Assembly: GCA_965199005.1 (NCBI GenBank)
Contig: CBDAQK010000006.1
Coordinates: 930,001 to 994,000, forward strand
DNA from: LMUY01 sp965199005
GTDB taxonomy: Bacteria > Pseudomonadota > Alphaproteobacteria > Acetobacterales > Acetobacteraceae
Length of the DNA: 64,000 bases
Direction of reading: 5' to 3'
The translations under genes and the position numbers were made by a program. Under the pieces are notes generated by a model. It was not told where the DNA came from. It saw only the letters and a list, made by a program, of their open reading frames with translations, and ran no database searches. Within the stretch, counting starts at the first letter, position 1, and every line of letters begins with the position of its first letter. Of the stretch, positions 50,127-59,452 are shown one piece after another.

Positions 50127-51437
50127 GTGGCCTGGAGGGAATACCTCCGGGCTTCTTCGTTGACCAAACCGCAATCACGACGGGCTTTTATCGCGATGGC
50201 GGGGCTCGGCTTCGTCGCCGGGCTGCCGCTGCCTTTGTCGGGCTTCACGCTACGCCAGTGGTTCAGTGAAAGCGGCAGTTCGCTGCCGGCGATCGGCTGG
50301 ACCGCGAGCATCGGCATCTCCTACAGCCTGAAATTCCTCTGGGCTCCGGCACTGGACCGTGTCCCCGTGCCCCCCTGGCTGCGTCCGCTGGGGCAGCGCC
50401 GGGGGTGGCTGATGATGATCCAGCCGTTGCTGGTCCTCGCCTGTGCCAGTTTGTCGTTGGGCGACCCATCCAACCCGCTGCCGCTGGTGATGGCTGCGGC
50501 GCTGGTGGCGTTCTTATCCGCCAGCCAAGATATCGCGGTGGATGCCTGGCGGATCGAGCTGTTTCCGGAGCGGTCGCAAGGGGCCGCGTTGGCGGCCTAT
50601 ATTTGGGGCTATCGCGCCGCGCTGCTGATTGCCGGGGCTGCCGCCATCGGCATGGCCGGGCGGCTCGGCTGGCACGGTGCCTTATTGGCGGTGACGGTGT
50701 TGGTGGCGCTGGGCCCGGCGTTCACGCTGCTGGCGCCGTCACCACCCGTGGCGCCGATGCAGCGGGGGCGGGCTGGAATACTGGCGTCGCTGCGGGCAGC
50801 CATCGTTGCGCCATTTACGGAATTCCTCTCGCGTCGTGGCGCCATCGTGACCTTGGCCTTCGTCCTGCTGTTCAAATTGGCGGAGGCGATGGCGGGCACC
50901 ATGGCGCTGCCCTTCTACCGCGACCTCGGTTACGACCGGGTTCAGGTTGCGCTGGCGAACGGCATCCCCTCCTTGGTGGCGAGCCTGGCCGGGGCGGCGG
51001 TGGGCGGGTGGATCGTGGCCCGGATGGGGGCGTCCCGCGCCCTGATCCTGACCGGATTCGTGCAGATGGCATCGATGGGCCTGTATTTCTTGCTGGCCCT
51101 GTCCGGCGGGAACCCGGTGATCCTGGTGATGAAGGTGCTGCTGGAGGGGTTTGCGGAGGCGATGGCGGATGCCGCCTTCATCACCTTCCTGTCCAGCCTC
51201 TGCGCACCCGGCTTCACCGCCACGCAATATGCCCTGCTGTCCTCCATCGCGAGCCTGCCGCTGCGCACGATGGGCGGACTTTCGGGCTATTTGGCACAGG
51301 GACTGGGGTGGGTCCCGTTCTACGGCGTAACGGTGTTCGCCGCGGTGCCGGCGATGCTGATCATGGTCGTCATCGTTGCCACCGCCCGGGCGGCGCTGCC
51401 TAGGCCCATTCTGACGGGACCGAGTTCAGCGGCATAA
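50127..51437 (+). CDS. ampG: AmpG-like muropeptide permease (MFS)
   Basis: This 436-aa inner-membrane MFS protein with about 12 segments matches AmpG, which imports anhydro-muropeptides for cell-wall recycling and beta-lactamase signalling. GLGFVAGLPLPLSGFTLRQW, IGWTASIGISYSLKFLWAPA, RRGWLMMIQPLLVLACASLS and SASQDIAVDAWRIELFPERS (AmpG signature DIAxDAxR) are present. FYRDLGYDRVQVALANGIPS and SSLCAPGFTATQYALLSSIA appear in the second half. GTG 50127 is taken as start; TTG 50160 is possible. The end overlaps the convergent deoxyribosyltransferase gene by 38 bp. Two lysozyme-fold enzymes in the window could supply its substrates (inference). Confidence 0.88.
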   Translation: MAWREYLRASSLTKPQSRRAFIAMAGLGFVAGLPLPLSGFTLRQWFSESGSSLPAIGWTASIGISYSLKFLWAPALDRVPVPPWLRPLGQRRGWLMMIQPLLVLACASLSLGDPSNPLPLVMAAALVAFLSASQDIAVDAWRIELFPERSQGAALAAYIWGYRAALLIAGAAAIGMAGRLGWHGALLAVTVLVALGPAFTLLAPSPPVAPMQRGRAGILASLRAAIVAPFTEFLSRRGAIVTLAFVLLFKLAEAMAGTMALPFYRDLGYDRVQVALANGIPSLVASLAGAAVGGWIVARMGASRALILTGFVQMASMGLYFLLALSGGNPVILVMKVLLEGFAEAMADAAFITFLSSLCAPGFTATQYALLSSIASLPLRTMGGLSGYLAQGLGWVPFYGVTVFAAVPAMLIMVVIVATARAALPRPILTGPSSAA

Positions 51438-51984
51438 GGGCCAAGGCGCGTGCGGCGGCGGCGGCGGCGCGTTCGAACACCGACAGGTCGCCCCAGCGGT
51501 CGGCCAGTTCCTCGGCGAGGAGGAAACCGCCGCTGGCCTCGATGCCGCAGCTGATCATCAGGTTTTCGAACAGCCCGAAATCCTCGATCGCCAGCCCGGC
51601 GGCGTCGCACGTGGCGGTACTGCCAGGCAGGTCACGCACCCGGGCGGCGTGGTCTGCCCCGGCGGTCGCGTAGCCGAAAACCGGGCGGCCGAGGGCGCGG
51701 CCATAGCCGACTTCGTACACCGTGCCAGGGTCGGCGCCAGGTCCGCGGAAGGGTGTCAGATTGGCCAGGATCGCGTGGCTGTGGCGGATATGCGCCTCGT
51801 TGCGCCGGGCAATCGCATAGGGGTCCGCCAGCGCCGCCGGGTCGAATGTCTCGCCCGGGAGAGGGTCCAATGGGGAGATGGCATGCAGCCCATGGGATTG
51901 GCAGATGCGCCGCATCGCCTCCGCCCGCCCCATCGGATCGGGTAGGAAGACGTCGGGGCCAGCGAGGTAGATCCTGATCACCAC
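51400..51984 (-). CDS. Nucleoside 2-deoxyribosyltransferase
   Basis: This 194-aa protein of the nucleoside 2-deoxyribosyltransferase family exchanges bases on deoxynucleosides in purine/pyrimidine salvage. IRIYLAGPDVFLPDPMGRAE is the Rossmann-like start. SHAILANLTPFRGPGADPGT and VYEVGYGRALGRPVFGYATA hold the catalytic Glu (VYEVG) and Asp-type substrate contacts. Start is GTG 51984, or GTG 51981 directly after; AGGGG lies just upstream. It is convergent with ampG and lies five nt after the hybrid-kinase stop's opposite end on the same strand. Confidence 0.9.
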   Translation of the reverse strand: MVIRIYLAGPDVFLPDPMGRAEAMRRICQSHGLHAISPLDPLPGETFDPAALADPYAIARRNEAHIRHSHAILANLTPFRGPGADPGTVYEVGYGRALGRPVFGYATAGADHAARVRDLPGSTATCDAAGLAIEDFGLFENLMISCGIEASGGFLLAEELADRWGDLSVFERAAAAAARALALMPLNSVPSEWA

Positions 51985-51989
51985 GGCCC

Positions 51990-54959
51990 CTAAGCTGCCT
52001 CGGTGTGCGCCATGGCGGCAATCGCCTGCTCTGCCCGGGCGAGTTCCTCATGGAGGCGGGCGATTTGTACATCCGGCGCCAACGCTGTCGGCGCGACGGC
52101 GATGGACCGGGCAGTCGCCTCCAGCCCGGACAGCCCATAATTCCCGGCAACGCCCACGATCGAATGCGTCGCCCGCTTGATGGCTGCCGGGTCGTGCAGC
52201 CGCAAGGCAGTGTGGAGGGGCGTGGCCATGTCCCGCAATTGGCGCAGGCAGTCGGTAAACAGCGCATCGCAGACAGCGGCCCGCAAGCCGCTGCGCCACG
52301 ATTGGACGCGGGCGACGTCGATGGTCGCGTCCCGGCGAACTGGCGCTGCTTCTGGCGCCGCGGCTGGGGGGGCTTGCCGCTGAGCCATGGGAGTGGGGCG
52401 GTGCCCAGCCCAGACATGCTTGGCCAGAGCCCGCATCAACATCACCCGCTCCACTGGTTTGGGAACCAAATCGTTCATCCCAGCGGCGAGGTAGCCCGCC
52501 TGGTCCTCTTCCGAGATATTCGCAGTCAGAGCTACGAGCGGGAGCGTCTTGGGCAGGTTGGGCATCGCGCGGATTCGACGGGCGGTTTCCAGCCCATCGA
52601 TGCCTGGCATGAAAATGTCGAGCAGCACGATGTCATAGGCATTGCGGCCGATTTTCTCCAGGGCGTCCAGCCCGGAACTGGCGAGGTCGACCATGTGGCC
52701 CTCGCGCCGCAACACGGTCGCCACGATCATCTGGTTGGCGGCGATGTCCTCCACCAGCAGGATGCGGGTGCGCGGCAGCCAATCGGGCGTGTCGGCGAGG
52801 GGGCGGGACGGTGGCTGATAGGGAATGTCCATGACCTCGGCTGGGAGGGTCAGCCAGAACTCCTTGCCCCCGATCCCGTCGTCCAGCACCCGGTCGCAGC
52901 CGATCTGGCCGCCAAGCAGGTTCGCCAGCAACTGGCAGATGGCCAGGCCCAGGCCAGTTCCCCGGCTGCTGGGATGCTGCAATTGGGAGAAGGGGCGGAA
53001 GAGCCGTGCGCGGTCGAGGTCTGGAATGTCGGGCCCACGGTCACGCACGGCGAAGCGGAGCACGGGCTCGCCATTCAACGCCGCAAAGCTGACCCGGATC
53101 GAGGCTGGGCCCGGCTCGGCGAATTTGGCGGCGTTGTTCACCAGGTTCATCAGCGCCTGGCGAAGCCGCCCGGCATCGGTCAACAACCGTTCCGGCACGC
53201 CGGCGCCAATCATGAGCGACAACTCGACCCCGCGCTCCTCCGCCTGGGCGCGGAACAGGTCGACGACCCCTTCCAACATGGGGCGCAGCACGAAGGGTGC
53301 CGGGCGCATCTGCAGGCGGCCGACCTGCATGCGGGATAGGTCCAAAATGTCGTTCAGCAGGCCCATGAGTGACTCGCCTGCCAAAAGTCCGGTGGAGACC
53401 AAGCGTCGCTGGGCCGTCGAAAGATCGGAACGATCCAGCAAGCTCAACGAGTTAAGCGCAACGTTGAGCGGCGTCCGGATTTCGTGGCTGACGATGGCGA
53501 CAAAGCGGGACTTCTCCTGGGCGGCCATCTCCGCCTGCTCGCGGGCGCGGCTATGGGCGTCTTCCGCCTGTTTTCGCGCCGTTATGTCGGTATAGAGCGT
53601 GACCAGCCCGCCATCCGGCAAGCGGGTTTGGCGTGCCTCGACCACGGTGCCGCCGGGGCGGGTGCGCACCGAAATCGCCGGACGCGCGGGGTCCAGCAGC
53701 CTGGCCAGGCGGCGTTCGACTTCGGCATCTCCGTCAACCTGGCCAAACTCACCCGCAGCGCCTTGCATTTGCAGCACATCGCGAAGCGGCATGCCGACCC
53801 ATAGAGCGTCCTTCGCGAGCCCGTTGAGTTCGGCGTACCGCTCGTTCCACTGCACGAGCTCCATGTTGGCATCGAACATGGAGATCCCGTCGGACATGCC
53901 GGCCAGGGTCATGCCGAGCCGGAGGCTGTTTTCGTTGGCGCGCTCACGGGCCAGGTCCAACTGCAAATTGGCGGCTTTCAGCACCTCGCGGTCCTGGGCC
54001 AGGATTTGCTCGCGCTTGGCGGCGGCGTTGATCATGCCGCCGATGCCAACTCCCATGATGATCATCAGCAAGGTGACGGCGGTGGCGGCCAGCAGGGCCT
54101 GCTGCCGCCGGCTCTCCGCCGGGGCAAGGGCCAGCGCGCGGTCGAGGCCGACGACGACGACCATGTCCTGTCCGGGGATGGGGCGCCAGGCGTGGATGCG
54201 AACGTCTTGGTCGGGGCCGGATTTGCCGGTCCAGCTCTGCGCCCCGTCGATGAACATCGCCTTGTACAGTGGGGAGTTCTTGATATCGACGCCAGGTTCG
54301 TCGCCACCCCGGAGGGAGATGGCGCGGACGATGCCGTTGCGCCCGACCAGCATGATGATGCCGTGCGGCCCGAGGTCGGCCTGGTTCATGTCCCGGGTCA
54401 AGGCGTTGAGGTCGTAGGACGCGACGACGACCCCGCCGAAATGGGCATGCTCGCCGTCCAGCCGGCGGGAAATATTCAGGAACCAGGTTCCGTTCGTTTG
54501 GAACGGCCCTGTGATCAGCGGCCCGAGAGTGCTGTCGTCGCGATGTTGGTCGAAGTAGCGGCGTCCGGAGAGATCAGCGTCCATGAGGCTTCGCTGGGTT
54601 GATGCGATGACGCGGCCGCGGGAATCCAACATGACGAGCTGGGACACGAGGTCCGAAACGGAGGCCGCTCGGCGTTGCAGGGAGGAATAGTCGAAGCCGG
54701 GCGGGTTGCGCTCCCAATCGGACTTCAGGACGCGGAGGTTTTGGTCGACCGCGAGGATTTGCCGGAAGACCTGTTCTGCGAATACGACCGCCAGATTGTC
54801 GGCGCGGCCGCGAGCCTGGCGAAGTTGTTGGTCCTGATCCGCGTCGGTGACGACCAGCAAGGCCACCCAGGTGACCACGGCCAGGATGCCGACACATCCA
54901 ATGACGAAGCCCTTCAAGGCACTAATTCTGAACCCGCGCATGAGGTAAGTGATCGCCAC
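51990..54959 (-). CDS. Hybrid sensor histidine kinase with receiver and HPt domains
   Basis: This 989-aa inner-membrane sensor has TM1 at about 18-37 and an extracytoplasmic Cache-like domain to about 285 (SLMDADLSGRRYFDQHRDDS, GPFQTNGTWFLNISRRLDGE). TM2 lies near 290-310, followed by a coiled coil and a PAS domain (MSDGISMFDANMELVQWNER). HisKA carries His492 in FVAIVSHEIRTPLN, followed by HATPase (RGTGLGLAICQLLANLLGG), a receiver with Asp781 (IVLLDIFMPGIDGLETARRI) and an HPt domain with His932 (IKRATHSIVGVAGNYGLSGL). It is a full phosphorelay in one chain, with no response regulator gene adjacent. GTG 54959 is supported by AGGGGAG four nt upstream. The signal is unknown; Cache domains often bind small organic acids or amino acids. 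Confidence 0.92.
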   Translation of the reverse strand: MAITYLMRGFRISALKGFVIGCVGILAVVTWVALLVVTDADQDQQLRQARGRADNLAVVFAEQVFRQILAVDQNLRVLKSDWERNPPGFDYSSLQRRAASVSDLVSQLVMLDSRGRVIASTQRSLMDADLSGRRYFDQHRDDSTLGPLITGPFQTNGTWFLNISRRLDGEHAHFGGVVVASYDLNALTRDMNQADLGPHGIIMLVGRNGIVRAISLRGGDEPGVDIKNSPLYKAMFIDGAQSWTGKSGPDQDVRIHAWRPIPGQDMVVVVGLDRALALAPAESRRQQALLAATAVTLLMIIMGVGIGGMINAAAKREQILAQDREVLKAANLQLDLARERANENSLRLGMTLAGMSDGISMFDANMELVQWNERYAELNGLAKDALWVGMPLRDVLQMQGAAGEFGQVDGDAEVERRLARLLDPARPAISVRTRPGGTVVEARQTRLPDGGLVTLYTDITARKQAEDAHSRAREQAEMAAQEKSRFVAIVSHEIRTPLNVALNSLSLLDRSDLSTAQRRLVSTGLLAGESLMGLLNDILDLSRMQVGRLQMRPAPFVLRPMLEGVVDLFRAQAEERGVELSLMIGAGVPERLLTDAGRLRQALMNLVNNAAKFAEPGPASIRVSFAALNGEPVLRFAVRDRGPDIPDLDRARLFRPFSQLQHPSSRGTGLGLAICQLLANLLGGQIGCDRVLDDGIGGKEFWLTLPAEVMDIPYQPPSRPLADTPDWLPRTRILLVEDIAANQMIVATVLRREGHMVDLASSGLDALEKIGRNAYDIVLLDIFMPGIDGLETARRIRAMPNLPKTLPLVALTANISEEDQAGYLAAGMNDLVPKPVERVMLMRALAKHVWAGHRPTPMAQRQAPPAAAPEAAPVRRDATIDVARVQSWRSGLRAAVCDALFTDCLRQLRDMATPLHTALRLHDPAAIKRATHSIVGVAGNYGLSGLEATARSIAVAPTALAPDVQIARLHEELARAEQAIAAMAHTEAA

Positions 54960-55178
54960 CGTACTCCCCTTCGCCGCCAGCTAACGCGGAATGGGGTGGC
55001 GAGGCGAGATAATTACCACTCCTCCGGACGCCCGCGTGCAGGGCCCAGTCTTGCCGCCGATGGGCGCGGGTGCGATGGTCCGCCGTCCACGCGACGCGCT
55101 CGTATTCAAAAGGATTGCCTGACCAAACGCGACGATGGCCTCAAGCTGGCCGTAGCCTGGCAACCAAAGGGGACCCCG

Positions 55179-56033
55179 ATGTCGGATAGCCTGCTCGGAG
55201 TGATGCCGGCAACGCTGGCCCGGCGCGGCTTCGTGATGACGAGCCTGATCGCCGGCTTCACGATGGCGACGGAGCGGGTCGATGCGCAGGCCATCCATAC
55301 CGATTCCGGCGGGTTGGTGGCGGAGGAAATGCAGGTCCCGGTCGCCGATGGAATGTTGCCGGGTTATTCCGCCCGCCCGGTCGGGTCTGGTCCGTTCCCC
55401 ACCGTGATTGTGGTTGAGGAAGTCTTCGGACTGCACGAGTACATCAAGGATACCTGCCGCCGCCTGGCCAAGCTCGGCTACATGGCCGTTGCGGTGGAAC
55501 TGTATGCGCGGCTGGGTGACCTCACCAAGATGACCGACATGAAGGAGGTGATGGGTGTCATCAGCCGGGCACCCGATGCAACGGTCATGACCGATTTGGA
55601 TTCGCTGGCGGCCTGGTCGTTCGCCAATGGGGGCGATCCGAGCCGGCTCGGCATCACTGGGTTCTGTTGGGGCGGCCGCGCGGTGTGGCTGTACGCCGCG
55701 CATAACCCAGCGCTGAAGGCGGCCGTATCCTGGTATGGGATCGTCGGCGGTAACCGGACGGAAATTCAGCCACAGACGGCCGCCGATATCGCCGCCGATA
55801 TCAGATGCCCGCTCCTGGGCCTATACGGCACGCAAGACCCGGTCAACCCGCCCGCTGCTGTAGAGGCTGCGGCGGCCAAAGCTCGTACTGGTGGCGAGCC
55901 CGTTGAAATTGTAGAATACCCAGACGCAGCCCACGCCTTCCATGCGGACTACCGGCCCAGCTATGTCCGAGACGCCGCAATGGATGGGTGGGAGAAGATG
56001 CAAGCCTGGTTTCGTAAATATGGCGTGGCCTAG
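55179..56033 (+). CDS. Dienelactone hydrolase family protein with Tat-like leader
   Basis: This 284-aa alpha/beta hydrolase of the dienelactone hydrolase family has its triad as Cys163 (GITGFCWGGRAVW), Asp220 (YGTQDPVNPPAA) and His252 (YPDAAHAFHAD). The activating Glu is in VIVVEEVFGLHEYIKDTCRR. The N-terminus (ATLARRGFVMTSLIAGFTMA) has twin Arg before a hydrophobic stretch and resembles a Tat signal, so it may be periplasmic. The family hydrolyses lactones from chloroaromatic or sugar breakdown, but many members have unknown substrates. ATG 55179 follows GGGGACC; the open frame upstream is not coding. It is convergent with the TPR-glycosyltransferase gene (4-bp overlap). Confidence 0.87.
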   Translation: MSDSLLGVMPATLARRGFVMTSLIAGFTMATERVDAQAIHTDSGGLVAEEMQVPVADGMLPGYSARPVGSGPFPTVIVVEEVFGLHEYIKDTCRRLAKLGYMAVAVELYARLGDLTKMTDMKEVMGVISRAPDATVMTDLDSLAAWSFANGGDPSRLGITGFCWGGRAVWLYAAHNPALKAAVSWYGIVGGNRTEIQPQTAADIAADIRCPLLGLYGTQDPVNPPAAVEAAAAKARTGGEPVEIVEYPDAAHAFHADYRPSYVRDAAMDGWEKMQAWFRKYGVA

Positions 56034-59000
56034 GACGAGAACTCGAAGGGCGCAAAGGCGGCAGCGGCGCGGATCTCGAGGGCGAGCTCGATCAAGGCTC
56101 GCATGAAACCCTCCGCCGTGAATTCGGTATCGACCAGGTTGAACGCTGGTTCGAGCATGTCGTCGTACGATTGCGTTCCGTGGAAGATCGTAGCCAACCG
56201 GTCCGCAAGGTCTCGGGCTGCGGTGTCGACGCCGATATAGCTGGGCAGGGAACCGAAGCGGATCCGCATATCGGCATTTTCGTTGGTGACGACGCAGGAT
56301 TTGGCGGCAAACCCGTTGGGAACGCGCTCGTGCACGCCGGACGAGAAGTTAGGCATGGTGTTCAGTAGGAACTGCGTGCCGGCATAAAGCTCCGGCAGGG
56401 TGGAGGCGTCCACCGGCGCATGGAATCGCGCCCGGCAACCCGGTGCGGCGAGGTGGTCCCAGCCACGCCCGATGATGTCGGCCGGAAGGTCCAGCATGGC
56501 CTGGACCATGGCCGTGGAGCGCACGTCGCGGACGTACACATCCACCTCGCGCATCAGGGCGAACAGGATGGCAGGGCGCTGCTCTACATACAGGCCGTGA
56601 TGTTCCATGCATTCGCGCACGACGCCGCTGATATCGCCAACGCCCTGCTTCAGGGCCGCCGCAGCCGAATCCTCGATGATGGCGCGGTATCGCGGCGGCA
56701 GGAGGGCCCAGTCGGCACGGTGCTGCGCCGGGTCGCTGCCCGTCTTGACGAACACCATCCGGTGCTGACGTTTCGACCAGGCGACAGTGTCGCGGAACGG
56801 GTTTTCGGGTACTCCGTGCGGCAGCAGGCTGGATATCTGCGGCGAGCGGATGAGGTTGCGCTGCATCGTGAGCCAGTCGCGGTACATATAACCGTTGGCG
56901 ACGTAGCGCGAGGAAACGTGATGGTTCGCCGGCATCCACGAGGGCGAGTCGGCCAAGACGGAAATGAAGGGTACGCGCAGTACGTCCCACAACAGGCCGT
57001 CCGGATGGGGCAGCCTGGCGCCAACGCCGGCTGGCCCCCAGGCGAAGAGGACACCGGCCTCCAACAGCCCGCCTAATTGATCTAACCAGTTGGGGTCGTT
57101 CATGTCCACGCAGTGGGTTTGCAAGCCGTGCGGCGGAAGCAGGCCCATGAAATCCTGCGACACGCTGCGCAGAATGCTGTTTTCGTTGGTGCCGACCAGG
57201 ACGACGACCGTGCGGGGCGCGTCCTCTGGCAAAATCAGACCGTCGAGGGCGCTCGGCCGCTTGGGTGTGGCGTCCGCAAGGGGGCTTGCGACCTGGATAA
57301 CCCTGACGGCGGCTGGTTTCGGCGTGGCAGGCAGGCCACCCGCGCGAAGGGCGAGTGCGTCGCGGACCTCGTCAATGACCGGGCTCCAGTCGTTTGGCGC
57401 CGTCTGGTGGAAGATCCGCATGGTCGGGTACCAGGGGCTGTCCTTCCGGTCCCGCAGCCAACGCCAACAGCCGATGAAGCGGGATAGCAGCCAAACTTCC
57501 TTCCCCATGGCCGCCGCCAAATGGGCCACCGCCGAGTCGACGGAGATTACGAGGTCGAGCCCCGCGATGATGGCCGCGGTGTCGGCGAAGTCCTTCGTCT
57601 CCGCCATACGGTCCAAGATCGGGAACGTGCCGAGGGGCTGCGATGGCTTCTGCAGGCTGTGGAACTCGACTCCCGGGACCTCGGCGAGCCGGGCGAACGC
57701 GTCCAGCGGGACCGAGCGTTTTTTGTCGTGGACGAAAATGGGGCTGCCAGACCAGACCAGCCCGACCTTCAGCCCCGCCGCCGGCGGCGTTGCCCACCGT
57801 TCTACCAGATCAGCCGGCGGCTGGATGGTGGGGGCGCCGCAGGGGATCGTTTCCAGGGTGGTTCCGAAGGCTCTGGGAAGGCTGAGCAGCGGACAAAAAA
57901 CGTCGTATTCCGGCGTCGGCATGTCAGCGCCGATCACTTCATCGACGCCGGGTAGCCCCTGAAGGAGACGCACCAAGACGGGCTGAACCACCAGGATCAC
58001 CCGGGCGCCGCGCGCCGTCGCCATTTTGGCGTAGCGGAGGAATTGGATGGTGTCGCCGAAACCCTGCTCGCAATGGATGAGGAGGGTCTTGCCTGCGATG
58101 TCCTCACCCTGCCAGCGCGGGATGGCATCCAGCTTGCGCGCCGAGGGAGTCATTTGGAGGCGCGCGTCGTAAAGCTCCCACGTCTCCGCATTCATCCGGC
58201 CGGAGGCCAGGAGCATCGCGGCCAGGTTATGCTTCACATCCGCGGCCTCGGGCGCCAAACGCAGGGCGGCGCGGGAGGCTGTCTCCGCCTCCTCGAACTG
58301 ACCGAGCGCTTCCAGCGCCAGCCCCTCGTTCATTTTGGCCTGGTAGAGCCCCGGCGCCAGCACGGCAGCCCGGCGCGAGCGCTCCAGCGACTCGGGGTAT
58401 TGGCCCAGCGTGTAGAGCACGGCGCCCAAGGTTGCCGCCGCCCCGCCATCCAGCGGGGCCAGCCGGGCTGCAGCCCGCGCCGGTGCCAGCGCCTGCTGCG
58501 TCTTGCCAAGCCCCTGGAGCGCCCGGGCCAGGTTGGCCTGGGCAAACGCATTAGCGGGCTGCTGCTGGATCGCCATCAAGGCTGCGCCGGCTGCGGCATC
58601 CAACTCACCCTGATCGATCAGAAGCCCCGAGAGGGTGACGAGCAAGCCCGTCTCCGTGGGGTCGAGTGCTGACGCCTTGACCAGCGCAACCTTCGCTTCA
58701 GGTTTGCGGTCCGCCTCGATCAGGGCCTGGCCGAGCGCCCGGTGATGCTTGACCTGGCTACCATCGAGCTTGGCGGCGGTTTGCAGCGCTTCCACGGCCT
58801 CTGCAGCCCGGCCATCCGAGAGCAGGGCCATGCCGAGGTTGAAATGCGACCCGGCATCCGCCGGCCGCAAATCGACCAGCTTTGCGCAGGCTTTGGCGGC
58901 GTCGGCGAACCGCCGGAGGCTAAAGAGGGAGAAGCCCAGATTTTGCACGGCATCGGCAAAGTCCGGCGCCTCGTCGACGGCAGCGGAGAAGGATTTCGCC

Positions 59001-59236
59001 GCCGCCTCGTGCTCGCCCTTTGCTTGCTGGGCGCAGCCTTCCTGATAGACCGTACGAAGGAAGGCCTGTCTTGGGCCAACCTGGTGGTATCGCGCCTGGG
59101 CAGCAGCCCCGTTTTGGGTTCGCAGTTCAGCCTCCTGCTGAAACAATCCAGACAGGGTAGGCGAACAACCCTTAAGAAGATGCGAACTGGTGCCCGGCGG
59201 CACAGGAGGCTTGACCGCGGCGCCCCGCATGCGCAT
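56030..59236 (-). CDS. TPR protein fused to two glycosyltransferase-like modules
   Basis: This 1068-aa protein is made of three parts. Residues about 55-370 are TPR repeats (for example AVQNLGFSLFSLRRFADAAK, SHFNLGMALLSDGRAAEAVE, ANLARALQGLGKTQQALAPA). Residues about 385-620 resemble a GT9 heptosyltransferase-like C-terminal half (LLIHCEQGFGDTIQFLRYAK, GLKVGLVWSGSPIFVHDKKR, GLDLVISVDSAVAHLAAAMG, WYPTMRIF). Residues about 674-1060 resemble CgeB/YkvP-type glycosyltransferases (VPFISVLADSPSWMPANHHV, LPELYAGTQFLLNTMPNFSS, GVHERVPNGFAAKSCVVTNE). Such chains are seen near flagellin or surface glycosylation genes, but none lies here. Start ATG 59236, divergent from rpmG by 43 nt. Substrates are unknown. 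Confidence 0.82.
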   Translation of the reverse strand: MRMRGAAVKPPVPPGTSSHLLKGCSPTLSGLFQQEAELRTQNGAAAQARYHQVGPRQAFLRTVYQEGCAQQAKGEHEAAAKSFSAAVDEAPDFADAVQNLGFSLFSLRRFADAAKACAKLVDLRPADAGSHFNLGMALLSDGRAAEAVEALQTAAKLDGSQVKHHRALGQALIEADRKPEAKVALVKASALDPTETGLLVTLSGLLIDQGELDAAAGAALMAIQQQPANAFAQANLARALQGLGKTQQALAPARAAARLAPLDGGAAATLGAVLYTLGQYPESLERSRRAAVLAPGLYQAKMNEGLALEALGQFEEAETASRAALRLAPEAADVKHNLAAMLLASGRMNAETWELYDARLQMTPSARKLDAIPRWQGEDIAGKTLLIHCEQGFGDTIQFLRYAKMATARGARVILVVQPVLVRLLQGLPGVDEVIGADMPTPEYDVFCPLLSLPRAFGTTLETIPCGAPTIQPPADLVERWATPPAAGLKVGLVWSGSPIFVHDKKRSVPLDAFARLAEVPGVEFHSLQKPSQPLGTFPILDRMAETKDFADTAAIIAGLDLVISVDSAVAHLAAAMGKEVWLLSRFIGCWRWLRDRKDSPWYPTMRIFHQTAPNDWSPVIDEVRDALALRAGGLPATPKPAAVRVIQVASPLADATPKRPSALDGLILPEDAPRTVVVLVGTNENSILRSVSQDFMGLLPPHGLQTHCVDMNDPNWLDQLGGLLEAGVLFAWGPAGVGARLPHPDGLLWDVLRVPFISVLADSPSWMPANHHVSSRYVANGYMYRDWLTMQRNLIRSPQISSLLPHGVPENPFRDTVAWSKRQHRMVFVKTGSDPAQHRADWALLPPRYRAIIEDSAAAALKQGVGDISGVVRECMEHHGLYVEQRPAILFALMREVDVYVRDVRSTAMVQAMLDLPADIIGRGWDHLAAPGCRARFHAPVDASTLPELYAGTQFLLNTMPNFSSGVHERVPNGFAAKSCVVTNENADMRIRFGSLPSYIGVDTAARDLADRLATIFHGTQSYDDMLEPAFNLVDTEFTAEGFMRALIELALEIRAAAAFAPFEFSS

Positions 59237-59279
59237 TTTCCGCCGTCATGGCATAGCGCCGCTTTAGCAGAGAAGTTCG

Positions 59280-59447
59280 ATGGCCAAGTCCAACACCGTC
59301 CAAATCCGTCTCGTCTCCACGGCCGATACCGGCTATTTCTACGTGACGAAGAAGAATGCCCGCTCGGCATCCGGCAAGCTGGAATTGAACAAGTACGACC
59401 CGGTGGCGCGCAAGCACGTCCCGTTCAAGGAAGCCAAGATCAAGTAG
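59280..59447 (+). CDS. rpmG: 50S ribosomal protein L33
   Basis: L33 (55 aa) is a small protein of the large ribosomal subunit. The frame reads MAKSNTVQIRLVSTADTGYF, YVTKKNARSASGKLELNKYD and PVARKHVPFKEAKIK, which is the alphaproteobacterial L33 form without the four zinc-ligand cysteines. The length is as expected. It is divergent from the TPR-glycosyltransferase gene and convergent with the lytic transglycosylase gene, so it stands alone as a single-gene unit. Confidence 0.96.
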   Translation: MAKSNTVQIRLVSTADTGYFYVTKKNARSASGKLELNKYDPVARKHVPFKEAKIK

Positions 59448-59452
59448 GCGCC

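Noticed and set aside
53484..53804. Open frame inside the hybrid kinase on the plus strand
   Set aside because: Antisense shadow of the HisKA/PAS region, which has a fully convincing coding frame.
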